Positions 1-11,221 of a stretch of DNA of 64,000 nucleotides are shown piece by piece. The notes under the pieces are model-generated. The model saw only the letters and a list, made by a program, of their open reading frames with translations, was not told where the DNA came from and made no database searches. The stretch is from Caenorhabditis remanei. Taxonomy: Eukaryota > Nematoda > Chromadorea > Rhabditida > Rhabditidae. Within the stretch, counting starts at the first letter, position 1, and each line of letters starts with the position of its first letter. Location: the NCBI RefSeq assembly GCF_010183535.1, contig NC_071333.1, positions 20,582,587-20,646,586 on the forward strand. The letters are read 5' to 3'. Both the position numbers and the translations under genes were made by a program.

Positions 1-132
1 CTCCAGCCAGAAGAGTTTAACCCACATAAGATACTGGGTGACCGCGAAAGTTTTCTCGACAAGTGCTTCGCTGAAAACTGGGAATTCTCAAGTCTCCGGG
101 AAGCCAGAAATGCGAGTCATCAACTTGATTGA
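1..132 (+). pseudogene. CBP/p300 acetyltransferase-like fragment (3' end, truncated)
   Basis: The window opens inside a reading frame of 43 codons ending in TGA at 130-132. The peptide contains GDRESFLDKCFAENWEFSSL, which resembles the end of the CBP/p300 acetyltransferase domain (consensus DGRDAFL...EFSSLRRA). In full CBP proteins this segment is followed by the ZZ zinc finger and TAZ2. Here the frame stops 11 residues after EFSSLREA, so anything translated would lack those domains. AATAAA lies at about 195. Caenorhabditis genomes carry truncated CBP paralogs besides cbp-1, and I infer this is one. The upstream part is outside the window, so it could be a short expressed gene rather than a dead copy. 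Confidence 0.55.
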
Positions 133-880
133 AGCTGCAAGAAACATAAATTTTTAAATTATTGCCCAATTTTTTCTCTTAAAGTTTTTCTAAGAATAAA
201 CAGTTTTTTTCTGAAAACCCTCTGTGTTCGGTTTTTGTTTATTTCAGAACTTTAGGTTAAAGTTCTACAGACTATTGCATTGAGTATTCGCTCCCAGAGA
301 AAAGATATGTGGCTCCAATATTGTTCGGCTTCGAATAATTCCTCCTTGGCACGTCGTCTATCCCCTTTTCATCAATATTCAAATAACCATCTGTGCTTAA
401 ACAATACATCATCTTTCGTTTTGAGACAATACGTTATGTAAATAGAGTTGTTTGGGGGCGAGAGAGGAGAGGAGAGCGCTCTCTTTCCATGCGAGAATCG
501 ACGGGAGCGGGGGCGATGATTCCCAGTTTTATGGGGATGGGAATTGCGGGAAAAAAGGGCATTAATCATCAAACGACTGTGCACCGCAAACGCAACACTA
601 CCGATCCCAGAAAAATGAAGAGGTGAAGTTGAGGAAGAAGCTAAATTGAGCAATATTAATAACGCAACAATGGGAGCTACCGAACACTGATCATGCTGCA
701 AAAGATAACATTTGATAAGAAAGAAAAAGAGCTTGAGATAGAGAGAACCCGAAAAAAGGGGAAAAAGACTTAGTTATTGGAGGTTCTTTTTTTGTTACTT
801 TCACATATTTTTGCTAATTTATTGTATAAAAAGTCCGCTCCTTTCTCTTTATACTTCACACTTTCTCAGTACGGCAATAA
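133..880. other. Intergenic, no supported gene
   Basis: AT-rich sequence without a convincing exon. The 200-255 stretch (AATAAACAG, then T-rich sequence ending in TTTCAG) resembles 1256-1307, suggesting a shared 3' flank of the duplicated units. Positions about 455-560 (GAGAG-rich, then GGGAGCGGGG...GGGATGGGAATTGCGGGAAAA) resemble the dispersed repeat seen again at 14.95-15.05 kb and 17.0 kb. Confidence 0.4.
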
Positions 881-939
881 ACAACCCAGGAAGATTTGGA
901 GGCGGAGCTAAGAAACAAAAGAAAACGGCGCTTTGAAGA

Positions 940-1025
940 GCGAGAAGGCGGAGCTTGGGAACCCTTATAAATAGGAAAGCAGAGAGGGACAATTTAGACG
1001 ACTAAAAGATTTTCTAACGGAATGA
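940..1025 (+). promoter_or_regulatory. TATA-type core promoter, copy 1 of a duplicated unit
   Basis: GGCGGAGCTTGG is followed by TATAAATA (966-973) and then GACGACTAAAAGATTT. The same three blocks in the same order recur at 1640-1705. Both copies are also preceded by an identical CGGCAATAAACAACCCAGG block (about 883 and 1572). A strong TATA box 20-30 bp before a conserved block suggests a defined start site. No SL acceptor is obvious in copy 1. Confidence 0.5.
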
Positions 1026-1085
1026 AAATCGTAATGAATTCTACTTTCTGATTATTTGCGAATTCTAATTTGTTGCTGTTTTGCA

Positions 1086-1262
1086 ATGGTAAAAAGGTTA
1101 GGGCACTGTTCTAGAACGCCGGAACGAAAAAAAAATCCCGGCACCAACGATCGAGAGGAACTCCCGATGAAGGAGGACGGAACCGTCGACTGGAACACGT
1201 TCTTCGATCGATTATGCTATGAAAAGAGTGACAATTATTGTTTATATTCTGTTGTAAAATAA
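1086..1262 (+). CDS. Short ORF downstream of promoter copy 1
   Basis: ATG at 1086 opens 58 codons ending TAA at 1260-1262, with AATAAA overlapping the stop. The peptide starts MVKRLGHCSRTPERKK and is basic, with a middle segment DGTVDWNTFFDRLCYEK that vaguely resembles the FLDKCFAENW part of the CBP-like fragment at 1-132. Copy 2 of the unit has a TTTTCAG acceptor where this copy reads TTTGCAATG, so the 5' structure has changed between copies. I do not recognise the product; it may be a decayed member of the neighbouring family. Confidence 0.3.
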   Translation: MVKRLGHCSRTPERKKNPGTNDREELPMKEDGTVDWNTFFDRLCYEKSDNYCLYSVVK

Positions 1263-1571
1263 ACAGTTTTAATATAGAAAAACGTGTTTGGTTTTTGTTT
1301 CTTTCAGATAGCCTAGTTTGGGTAATAAAAAACATCATATCAAGATTTTATTTGCAGAAAACATTTTTGTTTTTGACATCTTTTTTCTTGGTTTGTCCTC
1401 GTCGTCGTCATCCTTATTCTCATGAATAATTGCGGTCATGCAGTTAAAAAAAGACGAAAAAGTGCGTAATATAGCAATTTTCTCTTGCGTCAACAATTCT
1501 TCAAATGGCGGGTAGTCAATGTTCTCCACCTGTCGTTCCTCCTCTTCTCTTGTTTCATAAAAAACATTTCG

Positions 1572-1800
1572 AGCGGCAATAAACAACCCAGGGACGCCTG
1601 CAGTTTGCAGAAGAGGGCGGTGCTTAGAAAGAAAAGAAGGCGGAGCTTGGAATCAGTATAAATAGGGAACGAGAAGGAAAAAATTCGACGACTAAAAGAT
1701 TTGCTATAGGAATGCAGGTCGAAATCAATTATTCTATATGATTTTTTGTGAATTCTAATTTATTTCTTTGTGTTTTCAGCGGTAAAAGGTTAGTTCTTAA
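1572..1800 (+). promoter_or_regulatory. TATA-type core promoter and 5' leader, copy 2
   Basis: This is a diverged copy of 883-1097. TATAAATA lies at 1657-1664, then GACGACTAAAAGATTT, a possible tiny first exon with ATG at about 1712, an intron-like stretch ending GTGTTTTCAG (about 1780), and CGGTAAAAG followed by a GT donor. It may drive the gene at 2536-2859, or its own coding part may be lost. Confidence 0.4.
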
Positions 1801-2510
1801 TTTAAAAAATTATTATCTTTGGAAAGGCATTTTTTGAGTGAGGTTGGTTCTGGTTAACATTCATTAAAAATGAATAATATTTAACAGTTTTGTAAATATG
1901 TTCATTTATAGTTTGTGAAAATTGTCACAATTTTACAATTGTGACTGACATGAATTTTTAACAACATAGTTCAGTTAACCTTCCCTGTTATGTTTCTTCT
2001 CCTTCTCCCAAATTCTCAAATTCCGTTTTAACGCCGGTACCAGCTGCCCTCTTAGTTTTGAAGACCTCTCTCACCCAGACATCAAAGTGACTCAACCGAT
2101 TTTCATACGAGCCAGTCGACCTTTTGATAACCTTTACGAGGTAGTTATGTGACTCGTTAACATTAAGTTTTGATGGTCAGCTCTAATTCACGACCTTTTA
2201 AATACGAACGTTTTATGTTTCTATGCGTTGGAAGAAAAAAAAAATTCACAAAATTAGCTTCAAAAAACGGGTGTGTGCTTAACTTTCGGGCTTCAAAAAT
2301 ACTTTACTATTCAATTTGACTTTCCAACTATTTTTTGCAGAATGTCATTTTTCAGAAATTTGATCTTTTTTCTCGAATACCAGGTCTCGTGGGCAAAAAC
2401 AGAATATATTTTTGAAATCAGCGTTTTGTCCCCTTTCCAATGATATAGGTCACGACTAATAACTCCAAACTGACTCCATGACCTTCCCTAGTAAACATTT
2501 TATATTTCAG
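1800..2510. other. Intergenic with a possible exon remnant at about 2005-2160
   Basis: Mostly AT-rich. The GC-richer block 2020-2155 is open in one frame on each strand. On the plus strand it reads ...SFEDLSHPDIKVTQPIF... and ends near a GAG|GTAGTT donor-like site. On the minus strand it reads ...RLSHFDVWVREVFK... . I cannot tell which strand, if either, is or was coding. Confidence 0.2.
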
Positions 2511-2535
2511 AATAAATAACAGCCATCGCCCCATC

Positions 2536-2859
2536 ATGACTCTCCAAGAGGGGTACTACAAAGACCCAACCCGACCGGAGCCGAGACGAACTCAATGTAA
2601 ATGTTGCAACAAGTTTTTTGTCCTTCAAGCCAGGCAAAAAAGTTAGTTTCTCGTTAGAATTTTCAAAATTATTTACTCTTTTCCAGCTGGAATCAACATC
2701 ACAGCCGCCATACAACGGATCGGTGAGAGCATGGCCGAACGCGGATGTCTGGCACACATGGAGGCAAAATTTCTCTTGAATCGAATGGAACGAGGATATG
2801 TTTCAGAGGGCTGCAAAGAGTTTCTCCGACTTTTGGATCGCTGGTCGCTGAAGAAATGA
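2536..2859 (+). CDS. Small two-exon nematode protein, function unknown
   Basis: Exon 1 is 2536-2641 and exon 2 is 2687-2859, with a 45-bp GT-AG intron (donor AAAA|GTTAGT, acceptor TTTTCCAG) and matching phases. The product is 92 aa. The start is the first ATG after a strong trans-splice-type acceptor, TATATTTCAG, ending at 2510. The N-terminal third has a cysteine cluster, CKCCNKFF, suggesting metal binding. The remainder is helical and charged (AAIQRIGESMAERGCLAHM, then FLLNRMERGY). There is no signal peptide or membrane segment, so a cytosolic or nuclear location is likely. I do not recognise the family. AT-rich DNA and the NeSL-type element follow immediately. Confidence 0.6.
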
Positions 2860-3060
2860 AGTGCAGATAATTATTGTTTTTTTTAAATTTAAATTTCTTA
2901 TCTTCAAATTCTTTTCCGTTTCTTCAATATGCAAAGAGAAGTGGCAGAAGAAGGTTTATATCTCTCTTCTGTCTTCTCAGTCTGCTTGACGACGTCAACA
3001 GAATCTTTTTATGCTTTTGAGAAAATAGAAAAAGATAAAAAGGGAAAATAGGTATTTTCG

Positions 3061-5251
3061 GTGGAACTTTTTGAAAGTTTCGCTGAAAAACAAGTGCCGA
3101 ATAGTCGCGAACTTGTGGGGAAAGGAAAAATGACTGGTTTTTTGGTGTTTTTGTCCCTCCCATGCCAAATTATCGATCGAAAAAGCCACAAAAAAGAAAA
3201 TTGGGCAAAAATTGCTAAAAATGAACTAAAAGTGGGGAATTTAGAGAGAAAAATGCAATTTTCGATAAAGCGACCCCCTGCTAATGTAATTAGAGGCGCC
3301 GCTAAGATTGCGAAATCGGAGATTGAAAAAGCCGATAGAATAGTCTTGGTAGAGACGCGCGGTGAGAACATCGTTGTGTGTCAAGTGCACTTACCGTCCA
3401 CCCGTTATCGCTGCTTTTACAAAGACTGTTTCGGTACGTCCGCCGGGGGCGCGGGCGCCTCAGACTTGCAGCATCTAACAAGGCATCTTTCGAGCGTCCA
3501 TCAGAAAAAAGTCGAGTGGACTTATAAATGCTCCATCTGCGGTGAAGAAGCAGCCGGAAAAAGTACAAAGGCTACTAGATGGGTGTCGTCGCACATGTTA
3601 GAAAAACATGGGACGCAGCATAGACCGCGAGTAAGGTCAGCTCCTACGACTAATCAAAAAGTTTCCGATGTTATGGAAAATGCGGCTCCGTCGCTTCAGC
3701 GACCGGAGAGAGCAGTAAGAAAAGGTTATACTGCGCCGCCGGTCGATGAAACGACACCAGAGAAAATTCTCAGAGTGGAGGCAATGGAAAAGCTGCCACA
3801 AACAAGAGTTGTTACGAAATCTCTAAGTGTGTTAAAAGAATCTGTCAAAAAGAGTGTGAAAAAGACAGAAGAGAAACAAATGGGGAAAAAAGTGTTCTCT
3901 ATTTTCTCAAAGAACGGCGAAACAAGCAGCCCCGCCAGTAGGAGGTTGTCTGTAGCGCCGGTTCGTACCAATAGTCTCGGCTCAGTGGTTGATCTGAGCA
4001 ATTTGCAAGGGCCGGAAAGAGTAAAGGCCGCGAAGCAGAACGCGCAGATCACTGCGAGAATTGAAACAAAGCGCAGAAGAAGCTTTTTGTCTGTTCTGAA
4101 ACCACAAAAAGTGAGTGGAAAATCGGGAAAAGAGGAAACTAATAGAATTTCCGAGATAATACCCGAAGACTCGGTCGTTTCAAGAGAAAACGATTGGAAT
4201 GAGTCTGGTGTGTTGAACCTAGTACTTTGAAATTCCTACGCCGTATCAGAAGGATAAGGTGAATTGTGGTGTTCACGTGTGCTTGATCGTAAGATCAATT
4301 GAATCAGGTGTGTACTGGTACGATATAAAAGATGTACAGTCATTCCGAAGTGATATGAAAAGAATGCTCAGAAGAAGGGCATATGAACTCTTTTCTGCGC
4401 CATATCATCAGATTATTCCACAAAAAATGAGTAATGATGTGGACGATTGTGAAATAATCGATGACGTCTTTTATGACGATTCCGAAAAAGAAAGGGATGA
4501 GTCAGAAGACGTGAAAAAGAATATAACTGAAGTATCGATTGAAAACATCACTCCACTAGAAAAGACTGAGAAAGTGGAAGAATGTAAAAGAATCGATAGT
4601 ATTCTTTACGGCGAGTCTGAAAAAGGTGAAAATGAGACGGTAGACGTGAAGGAGACTCGGTCAGATTTATCGATTGAAAAGGGTGAAATAATCGATAAAC
4701 TACCTGTCGATGTCATCGAAAATGTTGTAAATTAGTCAGAGGGTCTTCTTGAAGTGTTTCGGTCCGAAATTTCGACTGAAAACGCAACAATTCCAGTCCA
4801 AAATAGGGAGAATGGGAATGATTTTGGTATAATCAGCAATATTCTCTCAAAATTGGTGAAAACAGTGGTGTATGATGTAGAGGGAATCAGAGAAATCCCG
4901 AAACTGATGGACATCAAACTTGCAACACCGGAAAAAGTGTGTCAGGTGAAGCAAAAGAGGAGGGAAAAACCCAAGAAACAGATGGGAAAGATACAGAAAG
5001 TTCCCGCCGGCAAAGCTGACGAGCTTATCCAACAAGTACGAGTAGGGTTTGAAGGTTTGAAAAAGAGTTCAATTCATACGTGCAAGATGGAAAAAGCTTT
5101 CAAAGACTTGAATGGCTTGCCGATTCTCTAACAGCTGCTATCCACAAAGCATCGGTGGGCGATGAAGGAGCAGTGAAGAAAATTGAGAAAAGATGTCCTC
5201 CTTTGGAAATGAAAGAAGGAGAAATGCCTACTGTGGGATTGTGATTTTTTG
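3061..5251 (+). mobile_element. Decayed NeSL-type non-LTR retrotransposon, 5' (ORF N-terminal) fragment
   Basis: An open frame (3061-4230) carries two C2H2-type fingers: C...C...H...H within residues about 119-144 and CSICGEEAAGKST...H...H at about 159-184, followed by a basic Ser/Lys-rich linker. A second frame (from about 4232) starts with QKDKVNCGVHVCLIV, the conserved Cys block of Ulp1/C48 cysteine proteases. The catalytic His and Asp blocks that should precede it are missing, so an internal deletion or frame change lies near 4230. A TAG interrupts that frame at 4733-4735, and another shift occurs near 5060. The last segment (LEKRCPPLEM-like, stop at 5249-5251) resembles the spacer before reverse transcriptase, but no reverse transcriptase or endonuclease follows. 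The order C2H2 fingers then Ulp1 protease is typical of NeSL elements, which target SL RNA genes. This copy cannot be autonomous. Confidence 0.7.
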
Positions 5252-5324
5252 AACACCGTCAAAGTCGGAATTTAATCATCCATTATGACAGAATTGTAGC
5301 TATTCTGTGATAGACATATTTTTC

Positions 5325-5625
5325 TTATATTTAAAAATAATAATTTTGAGAAATTTTTTTTTCGAATTTTTTTCACTCGAAAAATTTTGGTTTCCAACTT
5401 TTGCTCAATTTTTTTATGTTTTTTGATTATAAAACAGTAACAATTTGCGAGTTTGAGTTGAATTTTACATGAAACATCAAATTTAGATTTTCATTAATTT
5501 AATTACAGCTGTTTCAAAATCAAAAAACATGAAAAATTAGGAAAAAGTTGGAAATAAAAAAATTTTCGAGTGAAAAAAATTCGAAAAATTTTTTTTTCAA
5601 ATTTATTATTTTTAAGTATAAGATT
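5325..5625. repeat. AT-rich foldback (inverted-repeat) element
   Basis: About 100 bp at 5335-5430 is repeated as a reverse complement at 5512-5612. Both arms contain CGAATTTTTTTCACTCGAAAA and CCAACTTTTxCxxAATTTTT, separated by an 80-bp centre. This is a MITE-like or simple foldback structure; no target duplication is obvious. Confidence 0.6.
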
Positions 5626-6359
5626 GTTAATAAACATGATACTCATCTTTTCCCGCATTTTTCGGCTTATTTGACTCATTTTGCAATGAGTTATAACCAT
5701 TTAACCGAGCATATTATTTTGGACTTCTGGAGCTGTAGCACGGTGATCAAGTTGTGCAGATTTATTTTAACATTATATTTTGTTTGTATGAACGTTGCTC
5801 AACATTTTCAACACAAAAAATTATAAGGTCCAGTTCAAAAATAAAAAGTTTTTTTTCGGATTTTCAAATCAAGATCAGGAAAAATCGATAATCAAAAAAA
5901 TCATCTGATCACTTGAAACAGAAAACTTATGTCGATTTTACTGGATACTTTAGCTATCTTTGAAAAAAACGTTTATGCAAAACGGACTTGTGAGATACAT
6001 ATGAAAGTATGGAGGTATACTCACTTATGCTCGCTACTGTATGTTAATTGAGCACTCTTCTACTTTCTCGTTCTCTCTTCCCAGCTATTTTTCTTGGTCC
6101 TTCACGAGGTAGAAGTGACAGCTCTTTTCATTATGCCTTTTCTTTTCTCCTATTTTTTCGATTTCTTTTTTTTATAATAATTTTTCTTTTCTTCTCAGTA
6201 GAAGGTTGAATTATCCCAATTCCTTTTTGACTTTTCCGTCTCGATTTTCTTCTCATTTCACCAGGTTTATTTCTTCACAGGTTTTGATTTGACTTCAGCC
6301 AGCTTTTCAATTTACCAACTTCCTACTTAGTTTGCCAGCAGTTTGAATACAACCAGGGT
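5626..6359. repeat. Dispersed repeat, reverse-complement relative of about 14.34-15.0 kb
   Basis: The stretch from about 6050 (GAGCACTCTTC...CACGAGGTAGAAG...AGCTCTTTTCATTATGCC) matches the reverse complement of 14.87-14.97 kb. Positions 5995-6045 match the reverse complement of 14.344-14.39 kb. No gene is seen. Confidence 0.45.
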
Positions 6360-9052
6360 CAAAAATCTTTTGAGTAGGATTTGTCTAGACACAATATGAC
6401 TAATATTGCGGCGTATGACAAAGGTCGGACAGGCACCGCGGGACACAAACATGTGTTGCACTTGCTACATCTTGATACATATTTCCAGTAGAGTGTATAT
6501 GACCTTCTAAACTATTTCGTAACGTTTTCAAAGATATGAATAAGATCTGTTTTGTAAAACAACATACAATAGTCATTTTATGAGCAGACATGTGCGGAGG
6601 AGTCAAAACTTCAATACATTTTTCCGACAGGGCTGTAAATACCGTATTTTCTTTAAGACCGTCGGGAGAAAAGAAGTTTGTAGAGTAGACCTGCCTGTCG
6701 TTCAATTAAAAAAATTAGGTTAACATTTTTGATTTTTTTATTCTATTAAAATCATTGTGACTCTCCGTGAGTGTTCAGGAAAATGGAAAAATATGTCTAT
6801 CACAGAAATAGAGCTCTTATCCAACACACTCAAATAATTTGTATTCAATAGTACTGTGACTTCTTTTTGAAAAATACTACAAATTGAAATTTACTGGTAT
6901 CTGCCCGTTTTTTTGTATTCTCAAAAGCATTGACAAACCTCCCCCCGTTTTCATCGTTCCCCGTATGTAAATTGAGCACTCTCCCCCTTTTCCGTTCTTT
7001 TTTGCCTGTCATTGTTCATGGCCTTCTCGAGATAGAATCGACAGCTCTTTTCATTTTTTTATTTCTTTTCTGTTTTTCCACATATCCTTTTTTCTTATGT
7101 TATTACTTATTATCCTCAGAAGATGGTTCAATTACGAAAGCTTATTTCTTCACAGTTCTTAATTGTATTTGGCATCTTGACAGACTTTTTTAAAGCTGAA
7201 ATTTCAGTTTACAGTTTACCATCCTTTTTTTTCTGTGGTTTTGAAAATCTCTTCAGTAGGCTTTGTCTTGACACACAATTTGAATGCTAGGGTGATGCAG
7301 GACAAAACTCAAGGCCGCGTCTGATCTTGTGACAAAAGTGCATACGACCTTCAGAACAATTTCGTAACTTTCCTAAAGATGTGAATGAGACATGTTTTGT
7401 AAAACAGCACACAAATGTCATTTATGAGAACATACTTGTGTGAAGAAGCATATGACTTTCAAAACTATTTCGTAACTTTACTGAAGATTTAAATGAATTG
7501 TGTAACACAAACAAAAGATCATAATGAAAGGAAATTTTTTTAAAGTTGTTTTTTCTGTTCTACCCAAATAAGAAATTCTCTAAAAGTGCTCTACATTCAA
7601 TTTCTATGCTTTCTTTTTTTAATGTCTTTAATTGTTCTCTTCGTGGTTTGTACTAATACAACGAGCATGGATTGGTTCCCATGAAAAACGTAGAATGAAC
7701 CCATCGTTACCCCTCCTTCCTTTCCTTCATTTTATGACATTTTTTCTACTGATTAGAATTTTTCGTTTAGAAGTTCTGAATCACATCATTTCCATTATGC
7801 TCAGTGTTCGAAAATGTCATTATTTTGCAGGCTCACTGATTTTATTCTAATCTCGAAAGCATGTCACATCCTTATGGTAATAAAAAACAAATTAAAAAAA
7901 AGAATGCTCTATCGTCTGGAGCAACTCGTTCAAATGGCGGAAGTTTGGGAGCGGGAAGTACAGGAAGGCAAGAAATCAAAATTGAAGATGACATTTCCCA
8001 AAGCTGGATGGATTCCACGATTGCGAAAACCAAGGCCATCAAAATCGAGGAAGGAATTCCGCAAAACTCGTTCCCCGCAAATTTCGTTGGAACCAGAGAA
8101 ATCAAGATGGAAGTGGGAAGCCAACAGAATTCCATCAAGAGTGCCGATCCGAGAAACTTCTCTGCAGCTTGTCACCCTCAACTTCTATACGAGGCTTTAG
8201 GTGAGTTATAAAATAAGAAAAACTAATTGAAAACTAATCTTGATTTGCAGCTCGTTTACAAGATCCCCGCCCGTCAGCTCAAAACTTTTGGTTCCTTCCT
8301 CAAACACCATCCGATAATCGTCAGGCTCAAGTTGGGCAATTGTCGACTGGTTTCAACATCCAGAACACGTGGCTGACTCCGTCTGGTGCCTCCACCCGTT
8401 ACCCAGATCAGGGTACAAGTTCAGCATTAGCGGCATCGTCGAGCTTGACAGGTGTTTTTGGTACGTGGTTATATTTAAGTTTATAAGACTTGGAAGTGTT
8501 TAACTAATATGGTTTTTCATTAAAATCAGCACAATCATAATTTTCAGAAATTCCAAAAGGCAACTATGTTGGTTTCGCGGAATGGGTCAAACGAGAACTG
8601 TTCCCTACAGAAGGTATTAAGCTAGAAGATCATGACCCAAACACCCCGCCGCCGCCCATGACTCCGTTTGTAGCAGAAGTATATTCCTGTGTTGAGTTAA
8701 TCGCCGAAGCATTTGCAAAGCTTCCAAACTACAACGCCTCAGGCCAACGTCTGGTCATCGAGCATCTCTTGAAGGTAAATAAAATGATTATCTCTAACTT
8801 AAGCTATAGGATTGAAATCTTTCAGAAAATAAAAGAGTTGAGCATCGCAGCAAAACCATACTTGAAAGACTTATTCGTGGTTAAGCTCAGGAAAAGCCTG
8901 GAGGAGCAGCGCTTGGCTTGCTGGATTGGAACGGATTGGGTCCTTGGAAATTTCCCAACCACCGGAACTGTCGACTACGGAGAGGAGTGAAATTTTCAAA
9001 TGTCATTCTAATTTTTTATACGATTTTCACAGTTTGTAGGTAAAATTATTTT
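6360..9052. repeat. Left arm of a 2.7-kb inverted duplication
   Basis: Reverse complement of 11222-13940 with a few percent divergence and small indels. The arm holds non-coding repeat sequence (6360-7860) and one whole gene (7861-8990). The match ends just after the gene, at the TAAAATTATTTTTT block. The non-coding part contains repeated TTACGAAATAGTTTxxAAGGTC modules at about 6500, 7330 and 7450. Confidence 0.8.
7861..8990 (+). CDS. Four-exon SUMO-motif-rich protein, inverted-pair copy 1, function unknown
   Basis: Exons are 7861-8200, 8251-8460, 8548-8774 and 8826-8990; all junctions are GT-AG and phases agree, giving 313 aa. The start is the first ATG after a T-rich stretch. The N-terminal half is polar and basic with five psi-K-x-E (SUMO-acceptor consensus) sites: IKIE (K40), IKIE (K61), IKME (K82), VKRE (K198) and IKLE (K208). 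A PPPP stretch then leads to a conserved helical C-terminus (CVELIAEAFAKLPNYNASGQ, then KPYLKDLF and EEQRLACWIG). There is no signal peptide or membrane span; a nuclear regulatory role is an inference from the SUMO-like sites. Intron 3 (51 bp) contains no stop and keeps frame, so retention would add 17 residues. The paralog lies at 11282-12414, facing it. Confidence 0.75.
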
Positions 9053-11221
9053 TTAAATATATGGAGAGAGGAAGGCCCGCATCAAATTTTATTGAGTGAG
9101 TGCGTTGGAGCGCGTTTGCTTCAATTTTGTAAATTTAAGGTTTTCAGGTGGAAAAAATTGGTTTTTGTGAAGAAATATTGTTTTTAACAGAGTTTTCATT
9201 GAATTTTGAACATTTTGATACCAAAAAATTATAATTTTGATAAAATTTCACAGGCGATTTACCGGAAGGCCTCGAAAATTAAAATTGAAGTTTTCTCATA
9301 CTTCCCCAAATAATCGTTTTTTGGGGATGGAGTTACCAGTAGGGACAACATGGTTCCGACACCAAACTTTATGTAGATTCCAATTTTGAAAAAAAATCTT
9401 CAGGGCTCACTCCCGAGCTAAGAACGCTTTTATCAAAACAACAAAATTCGTGAATTTTGAAAATTTTCACAATGAAGGTAAACCGGCGATTTTTCAGTTA
9501 TTTTTTTCTCATTTCTTCTGAAATTTGGCATCATTGTAAACTCGAATACGCTGAATCCATTGTGTTTCACCGTTTTTGAATATCTCTCATAGAAAAAAAG
9601 TTGTTAGGGTTGTTCAAATCCAGTTAATTGTTCGTTACTTTTCTATAACTCGTAAATCTGCGGTTTTTCAGTTATTTTTTATAATTTCTTCTGACTACGT
9701 GGATATCAACCTATTAGGTTATAGAATAGGGAGTACCAGTCGGTTCACGTCGCCTAACGGCGACTGAACCTCCTTCTTAACACTACCCTTCTAAGTGTTA
9801 CAGCGCCTGCGGCGCTTCTCACGTGGTTCAAACTATCGGGGTATCAGAATTCTCTTTTCTTCTGGTCTATAACTTTTCTTTGATTGTTGGTAGTTTTTAT
9901 TAGTTGAGCAACCCGTTCCAGAGAGGGGGAATGTGTTTTTTACCCCTGTTTTTTTTTTGAATTTTTCAAAGTAAAGCACTTTTGTATGTAAATCAACTTC
10001 TGGGAAGTTTTATCAAAAAATCCGATTTTTTTTTTGAAAATGTGATTAAATCAACACATGCCGACGAAATCAATAGTTCTGGTTAATTTGATCAAAAATT
10101 ACCTCGCTTTTCAAAATTTTGATCCAGGCTTGATTTAGAACTGTCTCAAAGAGAGACTCTTTCCTGTCTTAAAAAGTAAAATTTAAAAAATCAAAACTAT
10201 TGAATTTTGAACAATTTTCTCACTGCTTTTTCGTTTTTCTTCCTGTGTTCATATTCTGATGCTCATTTGCTCATTTTTGCAATTCAATAATATATAATAC
10301 TTCGCAAAGTCCTTGATTGGTTTAATATTCCTGTAAGTTTTTCTAATTGCTGTTGATTTGCTTCTGTGTTTTTAATTTTTCTACTTCATTCATAATCATT
10401 TTCCCGATTTTTGGTTTGACCGGAGAATTTACGATTGAATTTTCCTATGAGCACAAGAATAAAAATTCCCAATTCTAAAAACGAAGAGAATCTTTTCTAT
10501 CCTTTTTTAAGCAATAGCCTTTGGAGAGACTGAGACATCAAAAGTAGAGAGGTGAGGAGGCGAATGGAGGTCTATTCCGGAAACCGGCACAATGGGATAC
10601 GAGGAAAGAGCCTGCAAAATAAGAGGAGGAGAGAACAAAATGTGTGAGTGTGACAAAGAAAAGAGAACAGAAAAGCGATACGAGGGGGGGGGGGGAAGGG
10701 ACGCCAGTAGAAAGGAGAAATGAGAAGTAGGAAGGAGTTATGTTCGTGCCAGACGAGTCAAAGAAAAGGAAAATTGTACGCGTGCGCACTCTGACGGAGG
10801 AATACATTTTTCGATTCACATTGAGAAGGGACACGGGAAAGAAATGAAAATAATAAGAACTTGAAAATATGAGAATGGGTAGAATTGATGACGGACCTGG
10901 CTGAGGTGGGGAGAAATTGAAAATAGATTGGAAATGTTTGTGGCAATAGAACTTGATGAAAAAGCACATGTAATACTGAATTATACAGAAATGGTGTGAA
11001 GAATGAATGAATATGATACGCCACTGTATCTCGAAAAGGGAAATGGGGGGGGGCAATATATGGAGGGAAATGAATTTTTGAGAAAAAAAGAAGAAATTGC
11101 CTGACAGAGGAAAGAAATTAAAGAGAATAATATGTGATAAAATTCAGAACGGGTACTCTGGCAGTGAAAAGGTCACAAATGTGGGATCTACTCTATCAAA
11201 TTGAAATTAATGAGATAAAAA
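9053..11221. other. Unique spacer between the inverted arms
   Basis: About 2.17 kb without supported exons. It holds a cluster of three hairpins (9738-9817) and a purine-rich stretch (10540-10900) with a run of 12 G at 10684-10695. The long minus-strand frame over 10538-11056 is a by-product of that purine bias. Confidence 0.5.
9738..9817. repeat. Three consecutive short hairpins
   Basis: GGTTCACGTCGCC / GGCGACTGAACC (loop TAA-like, one bulge), then AACACT...AGTGTT, then GCGCCTGCGGCGC lie back to back in otherwise AT-rich DNA. The unusual GC content suggests a small mobile or structured-RNA element. Confidence 0.5.

Noticed and set aside
10538..11056. 172-codon minus-strand frame in the palindrome spacer
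   Set aside because: It mirrors a purine-rich stretch on the plus strand; its Phe/Ser/His-rich composition has no domain, and there are no splice or start signals.
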